Positions 26,345-34,108 of a stretch of 64,000 nucleotides of DNA are shown here, one piece after another. Below the pieces are notes generated by a model, which ran no database searches, had not been told where the DNA came from, and saw nothing but the letters and a program-made list of their open reading frames with translations. How positions within the stretch are numbered: position 1 is the stretch's first letter; each line of letters starts with the position of its first letter. The position numbers were made by a program, and so were the translations under genes. The DNA is from Adonisia turfae CCMR0081 (lineage in GTDB: Bacteria > Cyanobacteriota > Cyanobacteriia > Phormidesmidales > Phormidesmidaceae), in assembly GCF_011009555.1 (NCBI RefSeq), contig NZ_QXHD01000004.1, positions 4,593,528 through 4,657,527 on the forward strand, read 5' to 3'.

Positions 26345-26376
26345 GTAGGAGAGATGCGATCGCACCTCTCCTACCC
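26343..26376. repeat. 34-base palindrome centred on GCGATCGC
   Basis: GGGTAGGAGAGATGCGATCG pairs with CGATCGCACCTCTCCTACCC; 16 of 17 base pairs match. It sits exactly between two divergent truncated genes. Confidence 0.7.
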
Positions 26377-26386
26377 CACTTACCTT

Positions 26387-26970
26387 CCCACAGCACTCTC
26401 TTTTTTGAAATTCCTCTGGATGCTACACTCACTGACTACATTTCTGCTCTCCAGGGCACTCGAGCAGCTGTCAAGGTCCGTACGGGAGGGCTAACCGCAG
26501 CTGATTTTCCCACCGTTGAAGCCCTAGCCCAGTTTCTTGTCACCTGCGCTGCGGCCCGACTTCCCTTTAAAGCGACTGCCGGGCTACACCATCCGTTACG
26601 CAGTTGGCAACCCTTGCCCAACGGTGATTCGGTTCAGATGCATGGCTTGCTTAACCTAGTGATCGCAGCCGCTTTTGCCTATGGCTATGGGGCCACTGCA
26701 GCCGAGATTGCCAGCATTTTACAAATCGATACCCTTAATGATCTAATTTTCTCGGAACACGAGATTATTTGCCATAGCCCCCTCTGGTCACAGGAATCGG
26801 AACTATCCACAATAGCGGGACATTTACCATTAGACAGCCTTGCCCGTATACGCAGTCGTTATTTCCTAGGAATTGGTTCCTGTTCTTTCCAAGAACCCTT
26901 GGCCGAGCTTTACCGTTTGAAGCTGTTCAACGATCCTGCGTCGGTAACGTCCTATGTCCTCTCTACCTGA
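26387..26970 (+). pseudogene. C-terminal part of a conserved protein of unknown function, truncated
   Basis: The frame opens at 26290, but its first 30 or so codons are antisense to the homogentisate-dioxygenase remnant; coherent coding starts near 26387 with TLFFEIPLD. It continues with AAVKVRTGGLTAADFPTVEA, LPFKATAGLHHPLRSW, MHGLLNLVIAAAFA and a closing FLGIGSCSFQEPLAEL. These are strongly structured motifs of a family I remember only as uncharacterised proteins. The beginning seems to be missing. It lies between pieces of homogentisate dioxygenase and fumarylacetoacetase, so it may have belonged to tyrosine catabolism. Confidence 0.45.
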
Positions 26971-26982
26971 CACCACCCATGA

Positions 26983-27183
26983 CCCACATCGGACACCTGG
27001 GGGTTCCTCTTAGAAATTACCCACCAGGGCAAAAAGCCCATCCAGTTATCCACGGGAGAACAGCGTTTTTTCTTAGCTGACGGTGACGAAATCAGTCTGC
27101 GAGGATATTGTGAGACACCAGGTTACAAAAAAATTGGGTTTGGCGAATGTCGGGGACACGTTCTCGCTGCGATCACTCAATAA
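26983..27183 (+). pseudogene. fumarylacetoacetase C-terminal remnant
   Basis: The frame reads WGFLLEITHQGKKPIQLSTG, EQRFFLADGDEISLRGYC, and GYKKIGFGECRGHVLAAI followed by a stop. This is the C-terminus of fumarylacetoacetase, the last enzyme of tyrosine catabolism. An in-frame stop lies immediately before the first codons and more than 300 family residues are absent, so it is a fragment. Confidence 0.7.
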
Positions 27184-27525
27184 TATTTGCTAGAATAAAA
27201 GTACATATGCACTATCTGGAGTTTTTATGATGCAAATTCCCTCTTTTTAGTGAGATCCCTGTTTCTAATTGCGACAGAGGTTTTTCTAACCTTTGTTCAG
27301 CTCGACGATTTAGCTGATTACAGCGAGTATGTCTTTAAGGTTAAAGAATCTCGCATGTTGGCCCTGTGGGCACTGGTGAAATATGAAGTCTAAGGATTTC
27401 TGCTAAGACATTATGTTTTTTGTCAAAATCAACACAGTATTAAATATTTTCTTCACACTATAGGTATCTCCTAATGTGCTCCGAATACCTTGGCAGTGAA
27501 ATGTCACTTCGGAGGAAATCTGATA
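27184..27525. other. leader of the leucine-dehydrogenase gene
   Basis: There is no gene that I can support. From a GTG near 27252 a frame of about 47 codons (ending ...MLALWALVKYEV-stop) is open, without a ribosome site. The remaining AT-rich sequence must hold the promoter for the gene at 27526. Confidence 0.4.
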
Positions 27526-28659
27526 ATGAAACGTATATTTGAGTTTGGTGACTCTCTAGGGCCAGACAAAGTTGTTCATATTTATGACCACCATAGCGGA
27601 TTAAAAGCTATTCTCGTGGTAGATAATGTTGCTTGTGGTCCTGCCATGGGAGGTGTTCGCATGGCTCCCGATGTCACTACGGAAGAAGTCTTTCGACTGG
27701 CACGAGCCATGACATTTAAGAATGCAGTGGCCAATCTTCCCTATGGTGGTGGGAAAGCGGCCATTCTTGCTAACCCAAAAGTACCTGCAGCCAAAAAAGA
27801 AACCTTGATGAGAGCGTTTGGGGTAGCGATCAAAGAAATAACTAGCTACATTCCTGGTCCTGACATGGGCACAGATGAAGCCTGTATGGCCTGGGTGCAG
27901 GAGGAAACCGGTAGAGCCATTGGTTTACCATCAGCAGTCGGTGGTATTCCCTTAGATGAAATTGGAGTCACTGGCTATGGCCTTAGCGTTGTTGCCGATG
28001 TGGCCAGCGAATTTTGTTCTATTGATCTGAGCACAGCCAAGTTTGTGGTTCAAGGGGCTGGTTCAGTAGGGCTGCATACAGCCAGTTTTCTAGCAGCTAG
28101 GGGAGCCCTTCTGATCGGCGTAACCGATTCCCAGGGCACCTTGTTTAATCCTGATGGTATCGACATTGATCAACTGACTGAATTAAAACGTCAAGGCAAG
28201 AGTGTGCTTGATTATGCTGACGGAGGCAAACTGTCTCGTGATGCTGTCATTGATATTCCTTGTGATATCTGGATTCCTGCGGCTAGACCCGATGTCATTG
28301 ACGCTGACAACGTCAATCGGCTAAAGACTAAACTGGTTATTCAAGGAGCCAACATTCCATTTACGGCTAAGGCAGAACAAATCTGTCATGACCGCAATAT
28401 CCTGGTCATCCCTGACTTTATTGCCAATGTGGGTGGTGTGATTTGTGGTGCCGTAGAATATGGCGGCGGTACCAAGGAGATCGCGTTTCAAACCATTGAG
28501 GAAAAAATTCGCAAGAACACAACTCTAATGTTGGAAAACGTTGCAAGTACGGGTAAGCTACCTCGACAAATTGCAATTGAGATAGCTGAACAGCGCATAC
28601 GCAGAGCTACAGCTTATCGCAGTAAGCGCCATGGCCCTGGGTTACAGCTGATTGCGTAG
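27526..28659 (+). CDS. leucine dehydrogenase-type (Glu/Leu/Phe/Val dehydrogenase)
   Basis: From ATG 27526 the protein has 377 residues. MGGVRMAPDVTTEEVFRLA and MTFKNAVANLPYGGGKA form the substrate site with the two conserved Lys, GPDMGTDEACMAWVQEE carries the catalytic Asp region, and FVVQGAGSVGLHTASFLA is the NAD-binding Rossmann turn. It reversibly deaminates branched-chain (or aromatic) amino acids to 2-oxo acids. The choice of start is supported by GGAGGA 12 bases ahead; the open frame begins 36 bases earlier. It lies beside other amino-acid enzymes. Confidence 0.88.
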   Translation: MKRIFEFGDSLGPDKVVHIYDHHSGLKAILVVDNVACGPAMGGVRMAPDVTTEEVFRLARAMTFKNAVANLPYGGGKAAILANPKVPAAKKETLMRAFGVAIKEITSYIPGPDMGTDEACMAWVQEETGRAIGLPSAVGGIPLDEIGVTGYGLSVVADVASEFCSIDLSTAKFVVQGAGSVGLHTASFLAARGALLIGVTDSQGTLFNPDGIDIDQLTELKRQGKSVLDYADGGKLSRDAVIDIPCDIWIPAARPDVIDADNVNRLKTKLVIQGANIPFTAKAEQICHDRNILVIPDFIANVGGVICGAVEYGGGTKEIAFQTIEEKIRKNTTLMLENVASTGKLPRQIAIEIAEQRIRRATAYRSKRHGPGLQLIA

Positions 28660-28697
28660 ATAACGTTTGGGAAGGGTGTCTTGGGTTTGTTGCAGAA

Positions 28698-28746
28698 TAA
28701 CGAGTAACGAGTAACGAGTAACAAGTAACAAGTAACGAGTAACAAG
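28698..28746. repeat. seven tandem heptamers
   Basis: Seven units of TAACGAG or TAACAAG follow each other without gaps, about 40 bases after the leucine-dehydrogenase stop. The change G/A is at the same position in all units. Confidence 0.8.
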
Positions 28747-28761
28747 CGAGGCCAGTTGCTA

Positions 28762-29008
28762 AGATATCCTACAGTTACACTAAGGTCGGTTGTGAAGCAT
28801 TAACCCACGTTGGGTTCAAAACCCAACGCTAATTGAGGGCTGTCCACTCAAGGGACAAGATTGGCTGGGCAGCTCTAAATAGAGAGCTTTTAGGGAGTCT
28901 TTAACCGCTTGAGCGGTTTTGAGCCAGTTAGCCTTGCGACTTTGAGTCCAAGGTGGGTTAATGCTTCTTTGCCAGGTGCAAAATCTCAGATATCCTACAG
29001 TTACACTA
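28762..29008. repeat. 21-base direct repeats flanking the MITE-like element
   Basis: AGATATCCTACAGTTACACTA occurs at 28762-28782 and identically at 28988-29008; the right copy contains the end of the truncated kbl frame. It is longer than a usual target duplication and is separated from the element by 14 to 23 bases. Confidence 0.7.
28797..28964. mobile_element. MITE-like element, copy 2 (perfect ends)
   Basis: Left end GCATTAACCCAC and right end GTGGGTTAATGC are perfect inverted repeats; with GAA/TTC outside they extend to 15 bases (28794-28967). Just inside the left end lies a 9-bp hairpin, CGTTGGGTT-CAA-AACCCAACG. In the other copy (10410-10592) the same hairpin has C-G where this one has T-A. 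A second hairpin AACCGC-TTGA-GCGGTT lies near 28901. No coding frame is present. It must have been moved by a transposase encoded elsewhere. Confidence 0.7.
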
Positions 29009-29794
29009 GATTAAGCCAATTTGTTTGCCTATCTTGGTAAATGCGGCAATGCACTGGTCCAGATGCTCACGGCTATGGGCTGCGGAAATCTGCACCCGAA
29101 TGCGGGCCTTACCCTTAGGTACCACTGGATAGCTAAAACCAATCACATAGATGCCCTCTTTCAGAAGTTCTGCTGCCATAGTTTGAGCTAGATGGGCGTC
29201 ATAGAGCATGATTGGCACAATGGGATGGGTGCCAGGTGCAATGGCAAATCCCTGTGCTGACATGCACTGCCGAAAATAGCGCGTATTTTCATTTAATCGT
29301 TCCCTGAGATTATGGCTCTGTTCAATTAAATCCAGAGCTTTGAGACTGGTGTAGACAATGACCGGGGCTAGGGTATTTGAGAATAGATACGGTCGCGATC
29401 GCTGCCTTAAAAGCTCCACCACAGATCTACACCCGGCTGTAAACCCGCCAGAGGCTCCTCCCAGGGCTTTACCCAGAGTGCTGGTGACGATATCCACTCG
29501 CCCTATGACACCACAATGCTCAATGGTACCGCGCCCAGTGGGGCCAAAGAATCCGGTAGCATGGCTGTCATCCACCATCACCATGGCATCGTAGCGATCG
29601 GCCAGGTTGCAAATCTCCCTGAGCTTAGCCACATCACCATCCATGCTAAACACTCCGTCCGTGGCGATCAGCCGTCGTTTTGCTGCCTGGGAGGTTTGCA
29701 GCGCAGTCTCAAGGTCTTTCATGTCACTGTGACCATAGCGATAGCGCTGGGCCTTGCTGAGGCGAATACCATCAATAATGCTGGCATGATTCAG
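29006..29794 (-). pseudogene. kbl: 2-amino-3-ketobutyrate CoA ligase (kbl), N-terminus lost
   Basis: The frame is clear from [20 protein letters not shown] (about 29794) to the end. It includes [45 protein letters not shown] with the PLP Lys, and [20 protein letters not shown]. This is the C-terminal 60 percent of Kbl, which with threonine dehydrogenase breaks threonine down to glycine and acetyl-CoA. About 150 N-terminal residues are missing; an in-frame stop lies right before NHAS. The open frame with its own ATG starts only at 29722. A partial enzyme lacking the first domain should not be active. Confidence 0.75.
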
Positions 29795-30111
29795 ATATCA
29801 AGGGTTCTGGTATCTCTTGTAACATGGTCACCACAGTTTTTTATGGGTACCCCTTAATCTTAAAAATCCGATGTAGGAAGAATCCAAAAATCAGAAGATA
29901 GAAGTCGGAATATAGTCACCGATTGACTTCTGACTTCTGAGCCCTGAATTCTATACCTGGAAAAACGTTTGCTTTCAACGAGTCCTCCATCATATTTTTT
30001 TTCTTAACAAAATCCACACATTCTAGTTTGGTTCGTCCATGATCTACATAGAAAAGAGATTAGGATCGACTTAATTCTTTAAATTAAAGTCAAGCCTTTG
30101 GGGGAAGTAAG
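29795..30111. other. intergenic region with short repeats
   Basis: No gene is visible. Near 29895-29940 short stretches TCAGAAGATAGAAGTC and GACTTCTGACTTCTGA form imperfect inverted repeats. The promoter of the rightward operon lies in the AT-rich last 100 bases. Confidence 0.45.
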
Positions 30112-30771
30112 ATGCCTCAGTTGGCACCACATATTTTTAATATGTTGCATCAGCAAGGGGTGCAACATGCGTTTGGCATTCCTGGAGATTTTGCCTTAAC
30201 GCTCTGCGATGCGTTGGCTGAGAGTGAGATTCAACCTATTGTGATGACCCATGAACCCTCGGCTGGCTTTGCAGCTGATGCCTATTCACGCATTCGAGGT
30301 TTAGGGCTGGCCGTTGTCATCTATGGTGTGGGTGGTTTGAACATGGTGAACCCCGTGGCGGGAGCCTATGCCGAAAAGTCACCGTTGGTCGTGGGCACGT
30401 TTTTGACTGATATTAACTTGGGTCTGTTTAGCGCTCACTTAGAGCCAGCCTATGCCATTTCTGCGACCTCAGAGCATATCTCGGTGAAGCATCACCAATA
30501 TCCCAATGACGGTGCCTATGCGTCATTGCGGATGATGGCCCATCAAACGGCGGACTTTGTGAAGATTCCTCGTTTGGATTATGCCCAGCTAGCTGAGTTG
30601 ATGGGCGGTAGGGGGTTTGTGATCAAAACGGGTGAACAACTCTGCCAGGCGTTTAATCAGGCGCGTACATCTGAGTCTTTCTGCGTCTTTGATGTGCATC
30701 TCGCAGCCGACGATGTTTCTCCAGCCTCGCAACAAATTGCCTCTCTATTCGCCAAAACATTAAAGGGATAA
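30112..30771 (+). CDS. thiamine-diphosphate decarboxylase-like protein with central deletion
   Basis: Residues 1-110 are the PYR domain of a pyruvate/indolepyruvate decarboxylase-type enzyme, with the key Glu in VMTHEPSAGFAADAYSR and VIYGVGGLNMVNPVAGAYAE. After about residue 125 the protein continues with the far C-terminal part of the PP domain: NDGAYASLRMM and IPRLDYAQLAELMGGRG. About 300 residues, including the middle domain and the GDG..NN thiamine-diphosphate motif, are absent, yet the frame is intact at 219 residues. Either it is an in-frame pseudogene or a regulatory truncated form. It is first of a rightward run of amino-acid genes. Confidence 0.7.
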   Translation: MPQLAPHIFNMLHQQGVQHAFGIPGDFALTLCDALAESEIQPIVMTHEPSAGFAADAYSRIRGLGLAVVIYGVGGLNMVNPVAGAYAEKSPLVVGTFLTDINLGLFSAHLEPAYAISATSEHISVKHHQYPNDGAYASLRMMAHQTADFVKIPRLDYAQLAELMGGRGFVIKTGEQLCQAFNQARTSESFCVFDVHLAADDVSPASQQIASLFAKTLKG

Positions 30772-30812
30772 GAATTTTCAAATCACATCCGCACCTGTGC
30801 CAGGAACGACCT

Positions 30813-31496
30813 ATGATTACTCAAACGATATCAAATAGAAAACAATTTAGCTGTCTGAGTAGCTACGCGATTGAAACCATTAGCGATCGCAATCTCAAGA
30901 CTATCCAACCCTTTTTTGAGAGATTACCAGCCGATCCCTATTTGGAAGGGCATTACCGGTTTCGGCGGTTTTCTCATTTTCAAGAAACAAACAAGCAAAT
31001 GATGCAGTTGTCCCATGCATTTTTCTATCAGAGCAAGACCTACAATCCACTATTGGGTAATGTTAAGCGAGACTATGAAGAACTGTCTGGTTCACTGGTT
31101 CAATCTGATGCGTTTCAGCAAACCCTGCTCACATTTTTTGAGTTCTGCAGACAATGTTCACCGTTTCATGAAGTGGGCGTACATCAGATTCGCGTGACCG
31201 CAGACCAGAGCGAGACGGGTAATCCTGCCCCCGAGGGCATTCACCATGACGGTGTCGATCTGGTTGGGATTCTTTGCATCGCTCGCCATGGCGTATCAGG
31301 CGCTGAAACCCAACTGTCTATTTTAAAAGGATCTGACCCCGTTTTCCGTAAAGTACTTAATCCTGGAGAGCTGCTCGTATTTAATGACCACCAGTTTTTC
31401 CACTACACCACCCCAATTGTGCCTGTAGAAGACAGCGGTTACCGCGATGTCTTTGTCTTCACCTGTCCAGATCTTCCCTTTAATCTCCCTGAGTAG
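30813..31496 (+). CDS. 2-oxoglutarate/Fe(II) dioxygenase, isoleucine-dioxygenase-like (PF10014 type)
   Basis: This 227-residue protein has the iron-binding His-x-Asp in PEGIHHDGVDLVGI, and the distal His in FNDHQFFHYTTPI. Both patterns fit the PF10014 family that includes the L-isoleucine 4-hydroxylase (IDO) of Bacillus, in which free aliphatic amino acids are hydroxylated. It could hydroxylate a branched or related amino acid. Its gene is followed after 13 bases by a PLP enzyme and then threonine ammonia-lyase. The specific substrate is inference. Confidence 0.8.
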   Translation: MITQTISNRKQFSCLSSYAIETISDRNLKTIQPFFERLPADPYLEGHYRFRRFSHFQETNKQMMQLSHAFFYQSKTYNPLLGNVKRDYEELSGSLVQSDAFQQTLLTFFEFCRQCSPFHEVGVHQIRVTADQSETGNPAPEGIHHDGVDLVGILCIARHGVSGAETQLSILKGSDPVFRKVLNPGELLVFNDHQFFHYTTPIVPVEDSGYRDVFVFTCPDLPFNLPE

Positions 31497-31509
31497 AGGA
31501 GTATTTCCA

Positions 31510-32793
31510 GTGTCTCAATCTGTTGTTGTTCCCGCTTCTGACACCGCCACTTTACCCCTAGACTGGATTCGTCCCCAGTTTCCCGCCCTGGCTCAGGCAA
31601 TGAATGGTAGTCCGATCGCCTTTCTCGATGGTCCCGGTGGCACCCAGGTGCCCCAACGGGTGATGGATGCCATGACAGATTATCTCATCCACAGCAATGC
31701 CAATGCCCATGGAGCGTTCGCCACCAGTCAGCGTACCGATGAGGTTATAGCAGCGGCCCGTGGGGCCATGGCTGATTTTTTGGGATGTAACCCTAACGAA
31801 ATTGTTTTCGGTCCCAACATGACCACCCTCACCTTTGCCATCAGCCGTGCCATCGGTCATGAGCTACTGCCAGGAGATGAGATTTTGGTCACCTGTCTGG
31901 ACCATGATGCCAATGTTGCCCCATGGTTAGCCTTAAGAGAACAGGGTATGATCGTTCACACGGTGGATATGCATCCTGAAGACTGCACCCTGGATCTCGA
32001 AGACTTGACCAGCAAGCTCAGTCTTCGTACCCGTCTGTTGGCCATTACCTATGCATCCAATGCGGTGGGCACCCTCAATGATTTGCCAACAATTATTCAA
32101 CTCGCCCATGATGTTGGAGCCTGGGTTTATGTGGATGCAGTCCACTATGCCGCCCATGGACCCATCGATGTCCAGCAGCTCGATTGTGACTTTTTAGTCT
32201 GTTCTCCCTACAAATTTTTTGGTCCCCATATGGGGGTTTTATATGGCAAACGAGAACACCTGGAGCGGTTGCACCCCTATAAGGTGAGACCAGCCTCAGA
32301 TGTGATTCCCGATCGATGGGAGACCGGTACCCAGAACCATGAAGGATTAGCCGGTGTGACTGCTGCTATAGAATACCTAGCAGACTTAGGACGGCTTGTG
32401 TCTCCCCAAGTGAGCAATCGTCGTGGGGCTGTATTCGCAGCGATGACGGCAATTCGTCACTCTGGAGAAAAACTTTGTCAGGTATTGATCGAGGGACTGT
32501 TACAGCTGCCAGGGATAACAGTGTATGGCATTACTGCACCAGAACAGATACTGTGGCGTTTGCCAACAGTGGCAATTCGCATGACAAAGCATCCCCCAGC
32601 AGCTATGGCAAAAATATTAGGAGAACAAGGAATTTTTACGTGGCATGGCAATTTTTATGCGCTAAATTTGACACAACGACTGGGAGTTGAAGATCAGGGT
32701 GGACTGTTACGGATTGGTCTAGTGCATTACAACACATTAGCTGAGATCAATCGTCTGTTGGCAGCACTGGCAGACATGGACCTCACTCGATAG
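31510..32793 (+). CDS. cysteine desulfurase-like PLP enzyme (class V aminotransferase fold)
   Basis: From GTG 31510 the protein has 427 residues. I chose this start because AGAGGAG lies eleven bases upstream and the ATG at 31447 would overlap the dioxygenase by 50 bases. It begins IRPQFPALAQ and has FLDGPGGTQVPQRV, NANAHGAFATSQRTDEV, YVDAVHYAAHGPIDV with the PLP-binding Asp, and VCSPYKFFGPHMGVLYG with the Schiff-base Lys. This is the SufS/NifS-like family often labelled cysteine-desulfurase-like. The mobile Cys loop of true desulfurases is not clear, so another C-S lyase or aminotransferase activity is possible. Confidence 0.82.
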   Translation: MSQSVVVPASDTATLPLDWIRPQFPALAQAMNGSPIAFLDGPGGTQVPQRVMDAMTDYLIHSNANAHGAFATSQRTDEVIAAARGAMADFLGCNPNEIVFGPNMTTLTFAISRAIGHELLPGDEILVTCLDHDANVAPWLALREQGMIVHTVDMHPEDCTLDLEDLTSKLSLRTRLLAITYASNAVGTLNDLPTIIQLAHDVGAWVYVDAVHYAAHGPIDVQQLDCDFLVCSPYKFFGPHMGVLYGKREHLERLHPYKVRPASDVIPDRWETGTQNHEGLAGVTAAIEYLADLGRLVSPQVSNRRGAVFAAMTAIRHSGEKLCQVLIEGLLQLPGITVYGITAPEQILWRLPTVAIRMTKHPPAAMAKILGEQGIFTWHGNFYALNLTQRLGVEDQGGLLRIGLVHYNTLAEINRLLAALADMDLTR

Positions 32794-32822
32794 TCTTGCC
32801 GTCGCTATTGTAGGAACTGCCG

Positions 32823-34058
32823 ATGACCATTACCCTCGATCAAATTCGCCAGGCTGCTCAGCAAATCCACTCAGGCATTGTCCATACTCCTTGTGTCTAC
32901 TCCACCAAACTCTCACAGCTGACCAATACAAGAGTGGCATTAAAATTTGAAAATCTTCAGTTTACTGGTTCTTTCAAAGATCGTGGTTCCCTCTACAAAC
33001 TGCTGTCGCTGTCGACCACACAGCAGCAGCAAGGTGTCGTAGCCATGTCAGCAGGCAACCATGGCCAGGCAGTTGCTTACCATGCCCAACGGTTAGGCAT
33101 TCCAGCCGTAATTGTCATGCCTCAATTCACTCCTAGTGTCAAAGTTGAACGCACCCAAAGCTTTGGTGCAGAGATACATCTGTATGGCGACACCCTGGAT
33201 GCAGCTAAAACCCTGGCCCAACAACTGGCTCAGGAACGTCAGCTTACCTTAATTCATCCCTACGATGATTCGTTTATTATTGCCGGGCAGGGGACTGTTG
33301 CCATAGAGATGTTCAAGGATTGTCCTGACCTTGACAGCATCATTGTCCCCATTGGCGGCGGTGGCTTAATTGCTGGGATTGCCATTGCGGCTAAACAGAT
33401 GCGTCCCAGTATCCACATCATTGGTGTGCAAACTACTCGCTATCCATCCATGTATCAGGCAATTGCTGGCAAACAGCCTTGTTTTGGCTACAGCACCATT
33501 GCTGAGGGGATTGCCGTCAAAACCCCAGGTGGTTTGACATTACCCATCGTTCAGAATCTGGTGGATGATATTGTCCTGGTGGAAGAAACAGACATTGAAC
33601 AGGCGGTTCGACTGCTTTTAGAAGTTGAGAAAACCGTGGTTGAAGGGGCTGGTGCGGTGGGGTTAGCGGCCCTGCTAAAGAGGCATAAAAAATTCTCTGG
33701 GAAGACAGTGGGTATTGTTCTCAGTGGAGGCAATATTGATTTACTGATTCTTGCTTCAATTTTGCAACGTAGTTTAGTAAGAGATCAGCGTCTAGTGCGG
33801 CTACAGGTGAATATTCGCGATATTCCTGGCGCTTTGGCAGCTGTATCTCAAATCATTGCTGAAACCCAGGCCAATATTGTTGGGGTAGAGCACCATCGGA
33901 TGTTTACCGGTCTACCGGTACAATCTGCAATTTTAGAATTTTCCCTACTGATCCGAGGGCATCAACATCTTGAGCAGATTCTCAATAAGCTAAAATTAGC
34001 TGGACATGATGCCCATAGCATTCCCCTGGATGTTGATCTTGCGACTTGTCACGCCTAA
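32823..34058 (+). CDS. threonine ammonia-lyase (catabolic/ACT type)
   Basis: A 411-residue fold-type II PLP enzyme. PLP Lys is in FTGSFKDRGSLYKL, then SAGNHGQAVAYHA and the glycine loop PIGGGGLIAGIA. The C-terminal part (about 325-405) is one ACT-like domain, RLQVNIRDIPGALAAVSQII. It deaminates threonine or serine to 2-oxobutyrate or pyruvate. At 411 residues it is shorter than biosynthetic IlvA with two ACT domains and matches the one-ACT type. It follows the PLP gene by 29 bases and ends the operon. Confidence 0.88.
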   Translation: MTITLDQIRQAAQQIHSGIVHTPCVYSTKLSQLTNTRVALKFENLQFTGSFKDRGSLYKLLSLSTTQQQQGVVAMSAGNHGQAVAYHAQRLGIPAVIVMPQFTPSVKVERTQSFGAEIHLYGDTLDAAKTLAQQLAQERQLTLIHPYDDSFIIAGQGTVAIEMFKDCPDLDSIIVPIGGGGLIAGIAIAAKQMRPSIHIIGVQTTRYPSMYQAIAGKQPCFGYSTIAEGIAVKTPGGLTLPIVQNLVDDIVLVEETDIEQAVRLLLEVEKTVVEGAGAVGLAALLKRHKKFSGKTVGIVLSGGNIDLLILASILQRSLVRDQRLVRLQVNIRDIPGALAAVSQIIAETQANIVGVEHHRMFTGLPVQSAILEFSLLIRGHQHLEQILNKLKLAGHDAHSIPLDVDLATCHA

Positions 34059-34108
34059 AATCTATCACGCTTTAGGACGGTTGAGCTGTGTTCTTTAGTC
34101 ACATGCAA

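Noticed and set aside
28698-28746. CRISPR array suggested by the short tandem repeats
   Set aside because: Units are seven bases with no spacers, so it is a simple tandem repeat.
28801-28840. tRNA gene suggested by the GGGTTCAAAACCC hairpin
   Set aside because: Only a T-arm-like hairpin is present; no acceptor stem, D-arm or anticodon arm can be built around it.
31447-31509. ATG 31447 as start of the desulfurase-like gene
   Set aside because: It would overlap the dioxygenase gene by 50 bases; GTG 31510 has a good ribosome site right before it.
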